DNA of 64,000 bases from Cryobacterium breve (GTDB taxonomy: Bacteria; Actinomycetota; Actinomycetes; Actinomycetales; Microbacteriaceae), in NCBI RefSeq assembly GCF_004402375.1, contig NZ_SOGJ01000004.1:22390-86389 (forward strand), in the 5' to 3' direction. Below the pieces are notes generated by a model, which had not been told where the DNA came from, made no database searches, and worked only from the letters and a program-made list of their open reading frames with translations. The translations under genes were made by a program, and so were the position numbers. Below are positions 62,028 to 64,000 of this stretch, one piece after another. Position 1 is the first letter of the stretch; the number at the start of each line of letters is the position of its first letter.

Positions 62028-63901
62028 GCCTCGACACCACCGGCCCGGAGAACACCGGCACGGAGAACACCAACACGGATGCCGCCGCACGCGGCCGCCA
62101 CTCGTCCGCGGACGACTCCGCCCCAGGCAAGGTTGTGCTCCCCGACACCATGGTGATCGACACCGTAACCGTGGACCCAGCCGGCGGTACCGCCGACGCC
62201 ACGCCCACGGATGCCGCCTCCACCGTGATCGCCGCCGCCAACGCCTGGCTCGGCCAGGACCCTGACCCCGAAACGCAGGCTGAACTGCGCCTGCTGCTGC
62301 GCGGAGCCGCCGACGAAGACGCCGCCGCCCTCGCCGAGCTGCACGCCCGGTTCGACGACCGCCTCGCCTTCGGCACGGCCGGACTGCGCGGCGCCATCGC
62401 CGCCGGCTCCAACCGGATGAACCGCGTACTCGTCTGTCAGGCTGCTGCCGGGCTTGCCGCGTTCCTGATCAAGAACACCGAACCGGGCCAGGTTCCGTCG
62501 GTCGTCATCGGCTACGACGGGCGTAAGAACTCGCAGGTCTTCGCCACCGACTCCGCGGCGATCATGGCCGGAGCCGGGGTGCGCGCCATCCTGCTGCCCC
62601 GCCTGCTTCCGACTCCCGTGCTCGCATTTGCCGTGCGCCACCTCAACGTCGGTGCCGGCATCATGGTCACCGCGTCGCACAACCCGCCCAACGACAACGG
62701 CTACAAGGTCTACCTGGGCGGAGCCAGCCAGGGCTCTCAGATCGTCTCCCCCGACGACGTCGCGATCGCGGACGAAATTCTGCGCGTCGCCGCCGAGGAG
62801 CACGTTCCCGACCTGCCACGGGCCGCCTATGAGACCGCACCCGAGTCGGTCGTGCAGGCCTACATCGACGCGACCGCGAGCCTGGCCCACCGCCCGCGCG
62901 CTCAGGTCAACACCGTCTATACGGCCCTGCACGGCGTCGGCTGGGACACCGCCCGTCGCGTTCTGGAGTCGGCCGGCTTCGACCTGCCCACGCTCGTTGA
63001 CGCCCAGATCGCTCCGGATGCCGCATTCCCCACGGTCTCCTTCCCTAACCCCGAGGAACCCGGGGCGATGGATCTCGCGTACCAAACGGCACGGGAGGCC
63101 GGCGCCGAGCTGATCATCGCCAACGACCCCGACGCCGACCGCCTCGCGATCGCGATCCCGCACGAGGGCTCGCCGAGCGGCTACCGACGTCTCTCCGGCA
63201 ACGAGGTCGGTGCCATCCTCGGCTGGCGCGCTGCGGAGCTCGCCGCGCAGGTCAGCGGAGACGGCGGCGCGACAGGCACCCTCGCCTGCTCCATCGTCTC
63301 CACCCCGGCACTGGAGGCCGTGGCCAAGGCCTACGGGCTGCGCTTCACCGACACCCTGACCGGCTTCAAGTGGGTGTCGCGTGCCCCCGGCCTGATCTTC
63401 GGTTTCGAGGAAGCCCTCGGCTACCTCGTGAATCCCGTCACCGTGCGCGACAAGGACGGCATCTCCGCCGCCGTGGCACTGCTCTCCCTGGTCAGCGACC
63501 TCAAGGCCGAGGGCGTCACGCTTGCGGAACACCTCGACCGGTTCAGCGCCCGGTTCGGCCACTTCGCCTCGGGCCAGATCTCCGTGCGGGTGACCGACCT
63601 GACCGAGATCGAGCGGGTGATGGCCCGGTTGCGCGAGACGCCCCCGGCGTTCGTCGGCCACCTGGCCGTCGACCACATCGACGATCTCTCGGCCGGTTTC
63701 AATGGCCTCCCGCCCAGCGACGTGCTGCGGATTCGGCTGGCCGACGGCTCGCGAGTGATGGTGCGCCCGAGCGGCACCGAGCCGAAGCTCAAGGTCTACC
63801 TCGACACGAGCAGCACCGTCGGCACGGTCGCCGAGCGCCAGGCCGCCGCCGAGGCGACCCTCGCGGACTTGGACCGAGGCATGCGCGACCTGATCGCGTA
63901 G
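62024..63901 (+). CDS. phosphosugar mutase (phosphoglucomutase/phosphomannomutase/phosphopentomutase family)
   Basis: 625 residues from GTG 62024 (GTGA overlap with pnp). Residues 1-about 70 are a Thr/Asp/Ala-rich low-complexity extension not normal for the family; an internal ATG at 62150 is an alternative start. The alpha-D-phosphohexomutase core then shows FGTAGLRGAIAAGSNRMN (about residue 112), active Ser in GIMVTASHNPPNDNGYKVY (about 215), metal site NDPDADRLAIAIP (about 367), GFKWVSRAPGLIFGFEEALGYLV (about 448) and phosphate loop VRPSGTEPKLKVYLD (about 585). Substrate may be glucose-, mannose- or deoxyribose-phosphate. Confidence 0.92.
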   Translation: MSLDTTGPENTGTENTNTDAAARGRHSSADDSAPGKVVLPDTMVIDTVTVDPAGGTADATPTDAASTVIAAANAWLGQDPDPETQAELRLLLRGAADEDAAALAELHARFDDRLAFGTAGLRGAIAAGSNRMNRVLVCQAAAGLAAFLIKNTEPGQVPSVVIGYDGRKNSQVFATDSAAIMAGAGVRAILLPRLLPTPVLAFAVRHLNVGAGIMVTASHNPPNDNGYKVYLGGASQGSQIVSPDDVAIADEILRVAAEEHVPDLPRAAYETAPESVVQAYIDATASLAHRPRAQVNTVYTALHGVGWDTARRVLESAGFDLPTLVDAQIAPDAAFPTVSFPNPEEPGAMDLAYQTAREAGAELIIANDPDADRLAIAIPHEGSPSGYRRLSGNEVGAILGWRAAELAAQVSGDGGATGTLACSIVSTPALEAVAKAYGLRFTDTLTGFKWVSRAPGLIFGFEEALGYLVNPVTVRDKDGISAAVALLSLVSDLKAEGVTLAEHLDRFSARFGHFASGQISVRVTDLTEIERVMARLRETPPAFVGHLAVDHIDDLSAGFNGLPPSDVLRIRLADGSRVMVRPSGTEPKLKVYLDTSSTVGTVAERQAAAEATLADLDRGMRDLIA

Positions 63902-64000
63902 CCGGCGTCACCGGGCGCCGGCCCTTGCTCGCGGGGCCCCGCGGGGCCCCGCGCCCGGGCCCGCGCGCGAGTGCTGCGCCGCTGCGCGGGTGGCGTGCCA
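63902..64000. other. very GC-rich end of window
   Basis: 99 bases, over 80% G+C, with repeated GCGGGGCCCC blocks and self-complementary stretches. It may act as a terminator for the pnp-mutase operon. No gene is seen before the window ends. Confidence 0.4.

Overview
The window looks like chromosomal DNA of a high-GC actinobacterium, most likely a member of the Microbacteriaceae (Cryobacterium-like). This is inferred from overall gene content, GTG/ATG starts with GTGA/ATGA overlaps, many leaderless genes preceded by a TANNNT box, an acyl-CoA carboxylase beta/epsilon pair, a group I BirA, and the purK-purE-LCP-gtrA order. No rRNA, tRNA or CRISPR array was seen.

Layout. 1-5 kb: a DUF559 remnant, mannose-6-phosphate isomerase (manA), an acyl-CoA dehydrogenase, and a two-gene operon of a CstR-like repressor and a CoA-disulfide reductase-rhodanese fusion with a clear 16-bp operator. 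5-45 kb: a very large cell-surface polysaccharide locus. It holds two O-antigen ligase/polymerase-like proteins, three Wzx-type flippases, about ten intact glycosyltransferases, a WecB-type 2-epimerase, DUF2142 and DUF2304 membrane proteins, a secreted repeat protein with a lipoprotein partner, a Wzm/Wzt ABC exporter with a Wzt carbohydrate-binding tail, a pyruvyltransferase-like protein, an NAD-dependent sugar epimerase, a WsaF-like rhamnosyltransferase, the four dTDP-L-rhamnose genes (rmlA, rmlC, rmlB, rmlD), and an LCP ligase that would anchor the polymer to peptidoglycan. 20-27 kb is a decaying island inside this locus: an IS21-family element (5-bp target duplication) sits in a DUF2142 gene that also has three frameshifts, and an IS110-family element sits in a GT4 glycosyltransferase gene. 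The transposases of both elements are themselves broken.

46-64 kb is mainly housekeeping: purE, purK, a GtrA protein, a PH-domain protein, birA, acyl-CoA carboxylase beta and epsilon subunits, a candidate small RNA, a three-gene regulatory set (LuxR-type response regulator, histidine kinase, kinase-like companion), a TrmA/RumA-family RNA methyltransferase, maf, the biotin carboxylase/BCCP subunit, an NAD(P)H-quinone dehydrogenase-like flavoprotein, purine nucleoside phosphorylase and a phosphosugar mutase.

How it fits together (inference). ManA and the mutase feed hexose phosphates, Rml enzymes make dTDP-L-rhamnose, glycosyltransferases build lipid-linked repeats, Wzx/Wzy-like and ABC routes export and polymerise them, and LCP attaches the glycan to the wall. 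BirA biotinylates the BCCP domain of the carboxylase encoded nearby. The most notable non-routine items are the CstR operator, short tandem repeats in or beside polysaccharide genes, the recurrent leaderless promoter layout, a 21-codon leader ORF coupled to the DUF2304 gene, a two-hairpin RNA candidate at 52.4 kb, and a small family of dispersed palindromes.
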